Source of the DNA: Cytophagales bacterium | GTDB lineage: Bacteria; Bacteroidota; Bacteroidia; Cytophagales; 172606-1 | Direction: 5' to 3' | Assembly: GCA_030446715.1 (NCBI GenBank) | Contig: JAUJMU010000006.1 | Span: 409,585 to 473,584 of the forward strand | DNA length: 64,000 nt | In this document: positions 56,098 through 64,000 of the stretch, one piece after another | Layout of the letters: every line of letters begins with the position of its first letter | Position numbering within the stretch: the first letter of the stretch is position 1 | Notes under the pieces: model-generated | Told to the model about the DNA's origin: nothing | Database searches by the model: none | The model's input: only the letters and a program-made list of their open reading frames with translations | Translations under genes and position numbers: made by a program

Positions 56098-57714
56098 TTA
56101 AGCTTTTTGGAGGTGGAGTTTAACGGCCAGCAATTCTTCTTCTTTACCCAAGGTAGTAAAATTTTTCCGGAAAGATTCTTCCAGCTTTGCAGCCTGTTTG
56201 CGGTAGGCCTGCCTGTCGGCCCACATGATTTCCGGGTTCAGCAGTTCCGCGGGTACCCCTGCGCACTGGACCGGCATCTGCAGGCCAAAAATATCGTGTT
56301 CCTGGTACCTGACGCCATCCAGCTGATCATTGAGCACGGCTTTGATCATCGCCCGGGTACAGGCAAGGGAAATGCGCCTGCCCGTGCCGTAAGCCCCGCC
56401 GGTCCAGCCGGTGTTGATCAGCCACACCTTCACGTTGTAGACTTCCAGCAGTTCGCCCAGCAGCCGGGCATAGCTGAAGGGATGCAGGGGCAGGAAGGCC
56501 GCTCCGAAACAGGCCGAAAAAGTGGCAACCGGCTCGGTAATGCCCACTTCCGTGCCGGCAAGTTTGGAGGTATAGCCCGACAGGAAGTGGTACATCGCCT
56601 GCCCGGTGGTAAGCCGGGAAAGCGGCGGCAGCACGCCGAATGCGTCCGCGGTGAGAAAGAAAATATTCCGCGGGAAATGGCCGGTGGAAGGTTGCAGGGC
56701 ACCGGGAATGTAGTGCAGCGGATAGGCGGCGCGGGTATTTTCGGTAACCGACTGACTGGCGTAGTCCGGCGTATGCGTACCGGGCTGGAAAACCGTGTTT
56801 TCGAGCAGCGTACCAAACCGGATCGCGTTGAAAATCTGGGGCTCCTGCTCGCGGGTCAGGTTGATGACCTTGGCGTAGCAGCCGCCCTCAAAGTTGAATA
56901 CCTCGGTGCCCGCCCAGCCGTGTTCGTCGTCACCGATCAGGCGGCGCTCCGGGTCGGCCGACAGGGTGGTTTTGCCGGTGCCCGAAAGGCCAAAAAACAA
57001 GGCAGTGTCGCCGTCCGGCCCCACGTTGGCGGAGCAGTGCATGGACAGCACGCCCTTCAGCGGCAGGGTAAAATTCAGGACCGAAAAAATACTTTTTTTG
57101 ATCTCTCCGGCGTAGCCCGTGCCGCCGATCAGCACGGTTTTGCGCGAAAAGTCGATAATGGTAAAGTTCTTCTGCCGGGTACCGTCGGTTTCGGGGTCAG
57201 CCTCAAATTCGGGTACTGAGTAGACCGTCCAGTCGGGTGCAAAATTTTCCAGTTCGGCGGGTTCGGGCCGCAGAAAAAGGTGGTGACAGAAAAGATTCTG
57301 CCATGCCTGGGTGGTCACAACGGCCAGCCGGATCTTGTGGTCAGCCGAAGCGCCGGCGCAGGCGTAGCGGACGTAGGCTTTGCGGCCCCGAAGGAATTGC
57401 AGCATTTTCCGGTGCAGCCGGGCAAAGGCTTCGGGCGCGAAAGGCTGATTCACGGGGTTCCAGTTGACGGTGCTGCCGGTCATCCCGTCGCGCACGATGA
57501 AGCGGTCTTTGGGAGAGCGGCCCGTAAAAGCACCGGTCCGGCACATGAGGGCACCGTTGTCGGTCAGGTCGCCTTCTCCGTACCGGATGGCATGTTCCAC
57601 GAGGCGGGCCGGCGGCAGGTTTAAAAATACGGGGCTGCAGCCCGAAAGGCCAAGGCTGGCGATGGGTTGGGTAGTAATTCCGGTGGTAGATTTCACAATC
57701 ATTCCGTGTGACAT
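56098..57714 (-). CDS. pckA: ATP-dependent phosphoenolpyruvate carboxykinase
   Basis: Converts oxaloacetate + ATP to PEP. 538 residues, typical length. P-loop '[20 protein letters not shown]', metal site '[20 protein letters not shown]', N-terminal '[13 protein letters not shown]', and C-terminal '[20 protein letters not shown]'. First gene of a pckA-fbp operon. Its start faces a divergent XRE-type regulator, and its predicted promoter overlaps a palindrome. Confidence 0.97.
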   Translation of the reverse strand: MSHGMIVKSTTGITTQPIASLGLSGCSPVFLNLPPARLVEHAIRYGEGDLTDNGALMCRTGAFTGRSPKDRFIVRDGMTGSTVNWNPVNQPFAPEAFARLHRKMLQFLRGRKAYVRYACAGASADHKIRLAVVTTQAWQNLFCHHLFLRPEPAELENFAPDWTVYSVPEFEADPETDGTRQKNFTIIDFSRKTVLIGGTGYAGEIKKSIFSVLNFTLPLKGVLSMHCSANVGPDGDTALFFGLSGTGKTTLSADPERRLIGDDEHGWAGTEVFNFEGGCYAKVINLTREQEPQIFNAIRFGTLLENTVFQPGTHTPDYASQSVTENTRAAYPLHYIPGALQPSTGHFPRNIFFLTADAFGVLPPLSRLTTGQAMYHFLSGYTSKLAGTEVGITEPVATFSACFGAAFLPLHPFSYARLLGELLEVYNVKVWLINTGWTGGAYGTGRRISLACTRAMIKAVLNDQLDGVRYQEHDIFGLQMPVQCAGVPAELLNPEIMWADRQAYRKQAAKLEESFRKNFTTLGKEEELLAVKLHLQKA

Positions 57715-57794
57715 AAGATATGGTGATTAGCAGTTGGTAATTTTACTGGCATTGGTAAAGCAGTACGGGCATCCGGGGGCTGGAAAAGCCCCGA

Positions 57795-57802
57795 CAAAAG
57801 TA
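57795..57802 (-). promoter_or_regulatory. Bacteroidota -7 box (TACTTTTG) of pckA
   Basis: On the minus strand TACTTTTG fits TAnnTTTG. The -33 position, about 19 bp further (57822-57825), is TTTT and touches the palindrome listed next. Confidence 0.5.
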
Positions 57803-57805
57803 ATA

Positions 57806-57838
57806 AAGCGAATTAAATTTAAAAAGCGAATATTCGCT
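57806..57838. promoter_or_regulatory. Candidate operator between pckA and the XRE regulator
   Basis: AGCGAATATTCGCT at 57825-57838 is a perfect 14-bp palindrome, and AAAGCGAATT at 57806-57815 repeats its half-site in direct order. The pair overlaps the -33/spacer region of pckA and lies upstream of the regulator's own promoter, so one protein could control both directions. Confidence 0.65.
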
Positions 57839-57873
57839 AAAAGCAAAATATTTACTGCCAGTTGAGTTTGCTT

Positions 57874-57881
57874 TATCTTTG
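57874..57881 (+). promoter_or_regulatory. Bacteroidota -7 box (TATCTTTG) of the XRE regulator
   Basis: TATCTTTG lies 17 bp before ATG 57899, with TTTA at 57851-57854 in the -33 position (19-bp spacing). Confidence 0.55.
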
Positions 57882-57898
57882 CCGGAAAAATCTGATGT

Positions 57899-59398
57899 AT
57901 GACTACCAACTCCCAGAAGGTCCGGTTAATATTTGGCCTGAAGCTGAAGCAGCTCCGTCAGGAAAAAGGCATCCAGCTGAACGAACTGGCTACCCGGTCG
58001 GGGCTTTCTGCGTCCTACCTGAACGAAATTGAGAAGGGAAAAAAATACCCGAAGTCAGAGAAGATCTTCACCCTTGCCGCGGCGCTGGGTACTGACTACG
58101 ATTCGCTGGTATCGCTGAAGGTGAGCAAAAAGCTGGAGCCGATAGCCGAGCTGCTCAATTCCAACATTCTCCAGGAGTTGCCCCTGGAGTGGTTTGGCAT
58201 CGAACCGGCTGACCTGCTGCAGATGCTTTCCGATGCTCCGTCGCGGATCAGTTCGTTTATCAACACGCTGATTGAGATCAGCCGCAGCCACGGCATGAAC
58301 GTGGAGCAGTTTTACTTTTCGGCCCTCCGCTCCTATCAGGAGTTGCACAACAACTATTTTGAAGACATTGAAACCGCGGCCGGAGAATTTCTGGACCAGC
58401 ACCTGCCCGCGTCTGCTCCGTCCCTGGATTACCGGCAACTGCGCCAGATTCTGGAAAGCGAATTTGATTACCAGATTGCGCCTTTTGAGGAAAAGGAGCG
58501 TCCGGAGTTGTCAGGATTGCGGTCGGTGCTGGTACCGGGAGCCCGGAAGGTGCTGCTGGTCAACAACGCCCTGGAACCCGAACAGCTTGCGTTTACCTAT
58601 GGCCGGGAGATGGGCTACCACTACCTGCAGATCACAGACCGGCCACTGGTTTCTTCCGTGGTAGAGGCAGAATCCTTCGAACAGGTCCTCAACAACTTCC
58701 GGGCTTCCTACTTTGCCGGAGCCATCCTGGTGCCCCGCCAGGCGCTGACCGAAAGTCTGCCCCGTCTGTTCGGCGGACCGCACTGGAACCCCGATGCGCT
58801 GCTCCGTTTCATGTATTCGTTTCACGCCACGCCGGAGGTATTTCTGCACCGGCTCAGCCAGGTGATGACCAGCCAGGCGGGTATCAGCCAGTTCTTCTTC
58901 CTGCGGTTCGATCACAAGGCCGGTGAGGATCATTTCCGCCTTACCAAAGAGCTGAACCTTGACCCGATGTTTAACCTGCACGGGGCGGCGAATGAGCATT
59001 TCTGCCGCCGGAGTGTTGCGGTAACCATCCTTCAGGAACTGGCCGGGCTACAGGCATCGGGAATCTGGAACGGACAAGCCCTCTGCCGGTCTCAGGTAGT
59101 TGAGTATATGGATACGGGAAAGCAGTACTGGGTGCTGGCCCTTGCCAAACCTTCGCCGCCCAAAGGGCACAACAGCAGCGTTTCGCTGTGGTTTACCCTT
59201 GATGAGTCGTTCCGGAGCCTCGCCCGGTTTCTGGCAGATGCGCCTGCCCAGCCGGTTTACGTGAACGAAACCTGCGAACGGTGCGGCGACCTGAGTTGCC
59301 CCGAACGGGCCTACCCGCCCGTGATCTGGCAGCGGACCCGCCGCAACCAGGCGCTGAAGCAAACGCTTGAGAAACTGAAGCACGGCATAAATCCCTGA
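57899..59398 (+). CDS. XRE-family regulator with IrrE-like and Cys-rich C-terminal domain
   Basis: 499 residues. The HTH_3 domain spans ~7-70 ('KQLRQEKGIQLNELATRSGL', 'SASYLNEIEKGKKYPKSEKI'). The central region resembles the DUF955/IrrE fold, but the metalloprotease motif HExxH is replaced by 'YGREMGYHYLQ', so it is probably a ligand-binding relic. The C-terminal domain contains 'CERCGDLSCPERAYPP', as in the RamB/ScfR-type short-chain acyl-CoA regulators of glyoxylate and propionate genes. Placed divergent from pckA-fbp with a shared palindrome; I infer it controls gluconeogenesis in response to an acyl-CoA. Confidence 0.9.
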   Translation: MTTNSQKVRLIFGLKLKQLRQEKGIQLNELATRSGLSASYLNEIEKGKKYPKSEKIFTLAAALGTDYDSLVSLKVSKKLEPIAELLNSNILQELPLEWFGIEPADLLQMLSDAPSRISSFINTLIEISRSHGMNVEQFYFSALRSYQELHNNYFEDIETAAGEFLDQHLPASAPSLDYRQLRQILESEFDYQIAPFEEKERPELSGLRSVLVPGARKVLLVNNALEPEQLAFTYGREMGYHYLQITDRPLVSSVVEAESFEQVLNNFRASYFAGAILVPRQALTESLPRLFGGPHWNPDALLRFMYSFHATPEVFLHRLSQVMTSQAGISQFFFLRFDHKAGEDHFRLTKELNLDPMFNLHGAANEHFCRRSVAVTILQELAGLQASGIWNGQALCRSQVVEYMDTGKQYWVLALAKPSPPKGHNSSVSLWFTLDESFRSLARFLADAPAQPVYVNETCERCGDLSCPERAYPPVIWQRTRRNQALKQTLEKLKHGINP

Positions 59399-59461
59399 AT
59401 GAAGTAAGGTTGAGCGAAAAACCAGACCTGACCCTACAGGCTGGCCTCAGGAAAAAAGAGC

Positions 59462-59489
59462 AAAAAAAAGCTGGTCCTGACGACCAGCT
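59462..59489 (-). terminator. Terminator of the receiver gene
   Basis: AGCTGGTC / GACCAGCT with a 5-nt loop, followed on the minus strand by eight T. It lies 39 bp past the stop of the response regulator. Confidence 0.85.
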
Positions 59490-59527
59490 GGCTATTTCTA
59501 AGATCTTGAAGAACCGCGGAGCAACAA

Positions 59528-59944
59528 TCAGGGCTGACTGAGCAGGTGAAGTGAACTGGTAAGCTTGATAGTGGAAATAAGCTGGTCCGGCTGGATGGGT
59601 TTGGTGATGTAGCAGGTCGCATCCAGAGAGAAGGTACGGCTGATGTCTTTCTCGTGATCCGAAGAGGTAAGCACCACCACCGGAATTCTTTTCAGTAAAG
59701 GATTATGGCGGATTTCTTCCAGCAGTTCGAGGCCGTCCTTTATGGGAAGTTTCAGATCCAGCAGAATCACGTCAGGCGTTTCGGCTGAGTGATAGGCGGC
59801 CCGCTTAAGCAGAAAATCAGTTGCTTTCATGCCGTCTTCCACCACATTCAACTCCACCTCAACGTCTGATTCCTTCAATGCTTCTCTTGTCAGATAGATA
59901 TCCGCCGGATTGTCTTCGACCAGTAAAATCTGGATTGGTTTCAT
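59528..59944 (-). CDS. Rcp1-like single-domain response regulator
   Basis: 138 residues from ATG 59944. 'ILLVEDNPADIYLTREAL', phosphoacceptor Asp in 'DVILLDLKLPIKDGLELLEE', 'VVVLTSSDHEKDI', and Lys in 'CYITKPIQPDQLI'. The E-D-N-P-A-D start is typical of Rcp1-type receivers, which usually serve phytochrome-like or hybrid kinases. No kinase is adjacent. It has its own terminator. Confidence 0.93.
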   Translation of the reverse strand: MKPIQILLVEDNPADIYLTREALKESDVEVELNVVEDGMKATDFLLKRAAYHSAETPDVILLDLKLPIKDGLELLEEIRHNPLLKRIPVVVLTSSDHEKDISRTFSLDATCYITKPIQPDQLISTIKLTSSLHLLSQP

Positions 59945-60233
59945 AGTGTAATAGTAATCTTTTTTTAGCAAAAAAAATAAATATTTATTTGTTGCCGTCC
60001 AGGCTGAACCGCTTGGTCTTTCTGAACAAAAAAGGCGGCTTTCGGGGCCTTGGAATCATAATGGTGCTGGCGCATTGCCTATCCACCGGTTGGGTACAGG
60101 GTTAATTTTCAGATCATTTGTTCATTGGTCAGAATACAGATTCTGTGAAACAATTCCCGGCCGATAACAGAATTCATGCGCAAATCATTCCAATGACGGA
60201 CCCAACATTTTTTACAACCATCAGACTATAAAA

Positions 60234-60601
60234 TCATTCGCCCATTCCCTCCTTCAGCTTCCGGACCAGCTGCTTCATGCGTTCAAAATGAGAACCTCTC
60301 CAGTAGATTCTGCTACAGGCTTCACACCCGAAGAACTGATGAAAGCCGGCTTTTGTTTGCGGCTCCAGCCGGTGGGATACGTCATTTTTTTCGACTCACT
60401 GTTTTGTGACCAGAGCCAGTATCCCCATTGCACCTGGTTGCGTTTCAGCAGGAGAACATTACGGGTGAGGATGAATGGCTTAAAACCGTCCTTTACCGTT
60501 GAGGCAGCCGGACAAGAATGGACAAATGACCGGCCGCGGAATTCCTTCCGGAGAAAATCATTCAGCGAACCGGCAAACCAGAAATGCACAGAAATACTCA
60601 T
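60234..60601 (-). pseudogene. Mut7-C RNase protein remnant
   Basis: ATG 60601 starts 'MSISVHFWFAGSLNDFLRKE', a ubiquitin-like N-terminus. The frame then jumps to 'GFKPFILTRNVLLLKRNQVQ' and 'GYWLWSQ', the Mut7-C catalytic-core segment, missing some 40 residues. After a further frame change the end is 'GFHQFFGCEACSRIYWRGSH' and 'FERMKQLVRKLKEGMGE', the zinc-ribbon C-terminus (only one Cys pair left). Normal length would be ~250 residues; about 120 remain. A dead gene by internal deletion. Confidence 0.8.
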
Positions 60602-60647
60602 AAGGCAGCATACCTTGGCTGAACCCGGCGGGTTGCACCATCCGGCC

Positions 60648-61202
60648 TTACCGGACCACCTCGTTTCCCTTCCCCTTCTTCTCCCTGAGCTGTTTGTAGG
60701 TTCGGATGGCAACCAGCAGAACGAGGATGAAGACAAACAGTCCGGCGAGCCCCCAAAGCATGCTGAGGGCATTTTTGAGCACAACCAGAAACACGATGGC
60801 AATCAGGAAGACTGTGGCGATTTCGTTGATCACCCGCAGTTGCGCAGAGGTATAGCGGATTTCGCCGCTTTGCTGCTGCCGGAAAATCACGTGCAGCCAC
60901 CCGAAGTATACATACAGCAGCAGCACAAAACCCAGCTTCAGCCAAAGCCAGCCGGGAATGGCCCCATAAAGGTACGCCATAGCCGTGCCGAAAATCAGCG
61001 TCACCACTGCCGATGGCCACGTGATGCCGAACCAGAGCCGCCGCTGCATCATCGCCAGTTGTTCCTGTAATACAGTCCTCCCGGGTTCAGGCCGGTCGGC
61101 GGCTTCGGCGAAGTAAATCAGGAGGCGGGGCATGTAAAACAATCCTGCAAACCAGGTGACGATAAAAATGATGTGCAGGGCCTTTACGTACAGGTAAGAC
61201 AT
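60648..61202 (-). CDS. hemJ: HemJ-type protoporphyrinogen oxidase (CopD-like)
   Basis: Inner-membrane protein of 184 residues with four or five helices. 'YVKALHIIFIVTWFAGLFYM' carries the conserved His and 'TWFAGLFY', and 'WLWLKLGFVLLLYVYFGWLH' carries the conserved Lys and a second His. HemJ oxidises protoporphyrinogen IX to protoporphyrin IX. ATG 61202 is chosen because the family begins at this point; the longer frame to 61346 adds unrelated residues. No other heme genes are nearby. Confidence 0.9.
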   Translation of the reverse strand: MSYLYVKALHIIFIVTWFAGLFYMPRLLIYFAEAADRPEPGRTVLQEQLAMMQRRLWFGITWPSAVVTLIFGTAMAYLYGAIPGWLWLKLGFVLLLYVYFGWLHVIFRQQQSGEIRYTSAQLRVINEIATVFLIAIVFLVVLKNALSMLWGLAGLFVFILVLLVAIRTYKQLREKKGKGNEVVR

Positions 61203-61454
61203 GATCAGAAACGTTGCGGGGAATTCAATAAAATAACAAAGGGTAGCCGGAAATCGTCCCCGAAGGGAAGCAAAGATAATGGCCCTTTGCTTACCGGTAT
61301 TACCCGAAGAAGTTAATCTCTTTCCCGTTGCAGCCTCTCCGCCCATTTACCGGATTCGCAAATTTGCCTCAATGATCCTGTAACTTAATACCGCCGCCGC
61401 CAGTAGAATAAGTAGTTATACACCAATAAGTAATTGTACTTAACCCTTAATTCT

Positions 61455-62918
61455 GTGAGAAAAATCAAACTACTGGCGTTCTACCTATCGTGTTCGCTGG
61501 CAGCCGTCATGTCGGGTTGCTACGGTATACGCAATGCAAACGGTGGCGGTGACATTGAAGAGATTCCTGCCCGCAGACCCAATCCCTCCGATATAGCCCT
61601 GCCCGCCGGCTATAAAATCGAAGCAGTCGCTACTAATCTGACTTTCCCCTCCGCCATTGCCTTTGACGACTCCGGCACCCCTTATGTGGTGGAGTCAGGG
61701 TATTCGTACGGCGAAGAGTGGACCGAGCCGCGCCTGCTGCGCATTGAACCCGATGGCCGCAAGGTAACTGTCGCCACCGGTGGCAAAAACGGCCCCTGGA
61801 ACGGCGTTACTTTCCACCAGGGCAGCTTCTACATTTCTGAAGGTGGTGTGCTGGAAGGTGGTAAAATCCTCCGGGTGAATCCGGGCGGACAGATCACAAC
61901 CATGATTTCTGGTTTGCCCAGCTACGGCGACCACCATACTAACGGACCGGTTGTACGGGACGGTTACGTGTATTTTGGCCAGGGCACAGCCACTAACTCA
62001 GGCGTAGTGGGAAAGGATAATCTTGAATTCGGCTGGCTGAAACGCAAGCCGGACTTTCACGACATTCCCTGTCAGGATGTGACCCTGAACGGCAGAGACT
62101 ATAAAACGGACAACGTACTTACCGACGACCCTGATGATAAAGCCCGAACTGGCCCCTATCTGCCTTTCAATACCCCGGCTAAAAAGAACCAGGTCATCAG
62201 CGGGCAACTGCCATGCTCAGGTGCCATCATGCGGATACCGGTTTCGGGCGGACCGGCAGAACTGGTTGCATGGGGGCTGCGGAATCCCTACGGAATGGCT
62301 TACTCCCCGGATGGCCGGTTGTTTATTACCGAAAACGCCTACGACGTGAGGGGCAGCCGCCCGGTCTGGGGCACCGGCGATGTACTCTGGGAAATAAAAC
62401 CCGGTACCTGGTACGGATGGCCAGACTACTCGGCAGGCAGGCCAGTTGATTCTAAAGGATTTAAAGTACCCGGTGAAGGAAAACCCAAGCCGGTGCTGGC
62501 AAAATACCCCAATGACCCGCCAAAGCCAACTGCCGTGCTTGGCGTCCACTCCTCCTCCAATGGCTTCGATTTTGCGCGCAGCACCTCCTTTGGTGAGCAG
62601 GGAGAAGCATTTATCGCCCAGTTTGGCGACATGGCTCCCAACGTAGGGAAGGTTCTTTCTCCGGTAGGCTACAAGATAGTGAAGGTGAATACGACCAACG
62701 GAGTGGTTACTGATTTTGCCGTGAACAAGGGCAAGAAGAACGGCCCGGCAAGCTGGCTGAAAAGCGGCGGTTTTGAAAGACCCAATGCGGTGCAATTCAG
62801 CCCCGACGGCAATACCCTGTACGTGGTGGATTTCGGCATCATGCAGGTAACCAAAGAAAAAACGCATCCGGTGGAAGGCACTGGTGTATTGTGGAAAATA
62901 ACCAAAGGAGGCAACTAG
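61455..62918 (+). CDS. PQQ-dependent sugar dehydrogenase-like lipoprotein
   Basis: 487 residues from GTG 61455, exported lipoprotein (lipobox 'AAVMSGC'). A six-bladed beta-propeller of the glucose/sorbosone dehydrogenase type: 'LPAGYKIEAVATNLTFPSAI', 'GLRNPYGMAYSPDGRLFITE', and 'NAVQFSPDGNTLYVVDFG'. It probably oxidises a sugar or alcohol in the periplasm. A cytochrome c gene begins 2 bp after the stop codon, the likely electron acceptor. No PQQ biosynthesis genes are seen here. Confidence 0.9.
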   Translation: MRKIKLLAFYLSCSLAAVMSGCYGIRNANGGGDIEEIPARRPNPSDIALPAGYKIEAVATNLTFPSAIAFDDSGTPYVVESGYSYGEEWTEPRLLRIEPDGRKVTVATGGKNGPWNGVTFHQGSFYISEGGVLEGGKILRVNPGGQITTMISGLPSYGDHHTNGPVVRDGYVYFGQGTATNSGVVGKDNLEFGWLKRKPDFHDIPCQDVTLNGRDYKTDNVLTDDPDDKARTGPYLPFNTPAKKNQVISGQLPCSGAIMRIPVSGGPAELVAWGLRNPYGMAYSPDGRLFITENAYDVRGSRPVWGTGDVLWEIKPGTWYGWPDYSAGRPVDSKGFKVPGEGKPKPVLAKYPNDPPKPTAVLGVHSSSNGFDFARSTSFGEQGEAFIAQFGDMAPNVGKVLSPVGYKIVKVNTTNGVVTDFAVNKGKKNGPASWLKSGGFERPNAVQFSPDGNTLYVVDFGIMQVTKEKTHPVEGTGVLWKITKGGN

Positions 62919-62920
62919 TC

Positions 62921-63277
62921 ATGGAAACGACCCGAAATAATAAAATATCCCTCCTGGGAACCCTGCTGGTCAGCCTGCTGATCGTATTTGCCAGTTGTAC
63001 TTACCGCCGTAGTCTTCCGCTGAAGGGACCACTCGATACCCAAACCGCAAGCGTACAAAAAGGTGAGGTAATCTTTATGGAGCACTGCCAGAAATGCCAC
63101 CCGCAGGGTGAAGGCGGATTGGGACCGGCAATCAACCACATTCCCAATCCTCCCAAGCGGCTGCAGATCCGGCTGGGACTGGGGGCTATGCCCGCCTTCG
63201 GCAAAGACCAGATTTCAAAAGAAGAACTGGACAATCTGATGGCTTACCTGAAAGCACTGCGTAATAACAAAGGGTAG
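62921..63277 (+). CDS. c-type cytochrome lipoprotein
   Basis: 118 residues with a lipobox 'IVFASC' and one heme site 'EHCQKCHPQGEGGLGPAI' (CxxCH); the axial Met is in 'LGAMPAFGKDQIS'. It starts at ATG 62921, 2 bp past the dehydrogenase stop, so the two genes are surely co-transcribed and likely act as donor and acceptor. Confidence 0.93.
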   Translation: METTRNNKISLLGTLLVSLLIVFASCTYRRSLPLKGPLDTQTASVQKGEVIFMEHCQKCHPQGEGGLGPAINHIPNPPKRLQIRLGLGAMPAFGKDQISKEELDNLMAYLKALRNNKG

Positions 63278-63314
63278 AGAGTAATTACGAATGACTAATA
63301 TGCCCGTAAACCGC

Positions 63315-63361
63315 CCTCCCAGTGCTCCCGCAAGGCTGAGCCTTGCGGGAGCACTGGGAGG
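63315..63361. repeat. Perfect 23-bp-arm palindrome
   Basis: CCTCCCAGTGCTCCCGCAAG and three more bases pair with the exact complement ending GAGCACTGGGAGG, with a loop of one base. There is no T-run, so it looks like a REP-type repeat more than a terminator; it could still stop both convergent transcripts. Confidence 0.8.
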
Positions 63362-63416
63362 AAAGCGGAGAACCCGGAGTTTCGCAAACAGAAAGCTACC
63401 TGATCCCTCAGTACGG

Positions 63417-64000
63417 TCAGGCGGTTTGCACCAGCACGGCCGGATAATCGGTGTATCCCTTTTCACCGGGCGAGTAGAAAGTATCCGGGTCGTAAGGGGT
63501 CAGCGCTTCTCCGGTCCGGAAGCGTTCCGGCAGGTCGGGATTGGAGATGAAGGGCTTTCCAAAGGCAATCAGGTCAGCCATTCCGCTGAGCAGGTCTTTT
63601 TCGGCCCGCTTCTGGTCATAACCGCCGCTCAGAATGAGTGCATTCCTGAAAAGCCGGCGAATGTCGCTGACCAGTTGGGGGGAAACCTGCGGTGCGCCCT
63701 GCGAAGAGTGGTCCACCAGGTGAAGGTAAACAATGCCCAGGGCATCCAATTGCCGGGCAATGTATGCGTAGGTTTCGTCAATTTCATCGTGCAGGGCAAT
63801 GTCGTTATACACCCCATACGGCGACAGCCGAACCCCTACCTCTTCCCTGCCGATGGCCGCCGCGGTCTGTCCGGCAATTTCGAGCAGGAACCGGCTCCGG
63901 TTTTCGATGCTGCCACCGTACTGATCGGTGCGCTGGTTGGCATTGGGAGCAATAAATTGTTCGATCAGGTAACCGTTGGCGCCGTGCAATTCCACCCCGT
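63417..64000 (-). CDS. Alkene reductase / Old Yellow Enzyme family (5' end beyond window)
   Basis: The C-terminal ~194 residues of an FMN-dependent NADH:flavin oxidoreductase. 'ELHGANGYLIEQFIAPNANQ' and 'RTDQYGGSIENRSRFLLE' are the core OYE barrel motifs, then 'ALILSGGYDQKRAEKDL' and 'DLIAFGKPFISNPDLPERF'. NemA/xenobiotic reductase-like; substrate not predictable. The start is right of base 64000; no frame break. Confidence 0.94.
   Translation of the reverse strand, partial: GVELHGANGYLIEQFIAPNANQRTDQYGGSIENRSRFLLEIAGQTAAAIGREEVGVRLSPYGVYNDIALHDEIDETYAYIARQLDALGIVYLHLVDHSSQGAPQVSPQLVSDIRRLFRNALILSGGYDQKRAEKDLLSGMADLIAFGKPFISNPDLPERFRTGEALTPYDPDTFYSPGEKGYTDYPAVLVQTA

Noticed and set aside
56107..57219. 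A 370-codon open frame on the plus strand
   Set aside because: Antisense of pckA, which is complete on the other strand.
1..64000. CRISPR array, tRNA/rRNA genes, prophage or restriction-type defence cluster
   Set aside because: No regularly spaced repeats, cloverleaf folds, phage structural genes or nuclease/helicase defence sets were found. The only helicase is RecD2.

Overview
The window looks like a chromosomal segment of a Bacteroidota bacterium, most likely order Cytophagales (Spirosoma/Larkinella-like). The signs are a GC content in the mid-50s by eye, a CarboxypepD-type TonB receptor, ABC permeases that begin with FRNYL, a remnant with a T9SS sorting domain, YwqK/MORN-repeat and DUF3857 proteins, and promoter boxes of the TAnnTTTG type. 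No tRNA, rRNA, CRISPR array or phage block was seen.

Layout. 1-9.1 kb holds small housekeeping and unknown genes: a partial SDR, a CorA channel, a GAF protein, a YwqK-repeat lipoprotein facing a transglutaminase/TPR protein, a WYL regulator, a GyrI-like protein, a VOC protein and a methyltransferase. 9.1-12.5 kb is a leftward arsenic operon (arsR-arsN-arsC-acr3) in which arsR and arsN each carry one in-frame TAA inside otherwise recognisable coding sequence. 13.2-21.4 kb was once a TPR-plus-YwqK-repeat gene followed by two DUF3857/transglutaminase-fold genes. An IS5-type element has cut the first gene exactly where its repeat domain begins. An IS630 element with a classical -1 slip site follows. 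23-27 kb has a RecD2 helicase and an NhaP antiporter.

27.1-35.4 kb is a sigma-54 response regulator and histidine kinase transcribed away from two large MacB/FtsX-type ABC permeases. Between them lie a palindromic candidate activator site and a near-consensus -24/-12 promoter. The kinase and the first permease are frameshifted. The second permease is intact and carries what looks like an AMPK/CBM48-type glycogen-binding module in its extracytoplasmic domain. 35.5-39.3 kb is a decayed signalling zone: a T9SS remnant, two receiver proteins (one frameshifted), a 223-bp MITE-like element and a histidine-kinase H-box fragment. 39.3-42.6 kb holds a metallo-beta-lactamase/rhodanese protein overlapping a TPMT-like methyltransferase, and tgt. 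44-47.8 kb has a PA14-OmpA protein plus amidohydrolase and sugar-transporter remnants. 47.9-50.6 kb is an Mla-type lipid transport operon (MCE protein, ATPase, permease). A 1.3-kb gene-free repeat-rich stretch follows, then a TonB receptor.

55-59.4 kb is a gluconeogenic unit: fbp and pckA leftward, and a divergent XRE-type acyl-CoA-responsive regulator family member. A perfect 14-bp palindrome lies at the predicted pckA -33 region. 59.5-64 kb has a receiver protein, a Mut7-C remnant, hemJ, a PQQ-type sugar dehydrogenase with its cytochrome c, and a partial Old Yellow Enzyme gene.

The strongest leads are the carbohydrate-module ABC permease with its sigma-54 control region, the repeated pairing of YwqK-repeat and transglutaminase-fold proteins, the two in-frame stops in one ars operon, and the pckA/XRE operator. 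About ten homopolymer indels are confined to a few loci. They could be genuine decay or assembly error, and raw reads are needed to decide.
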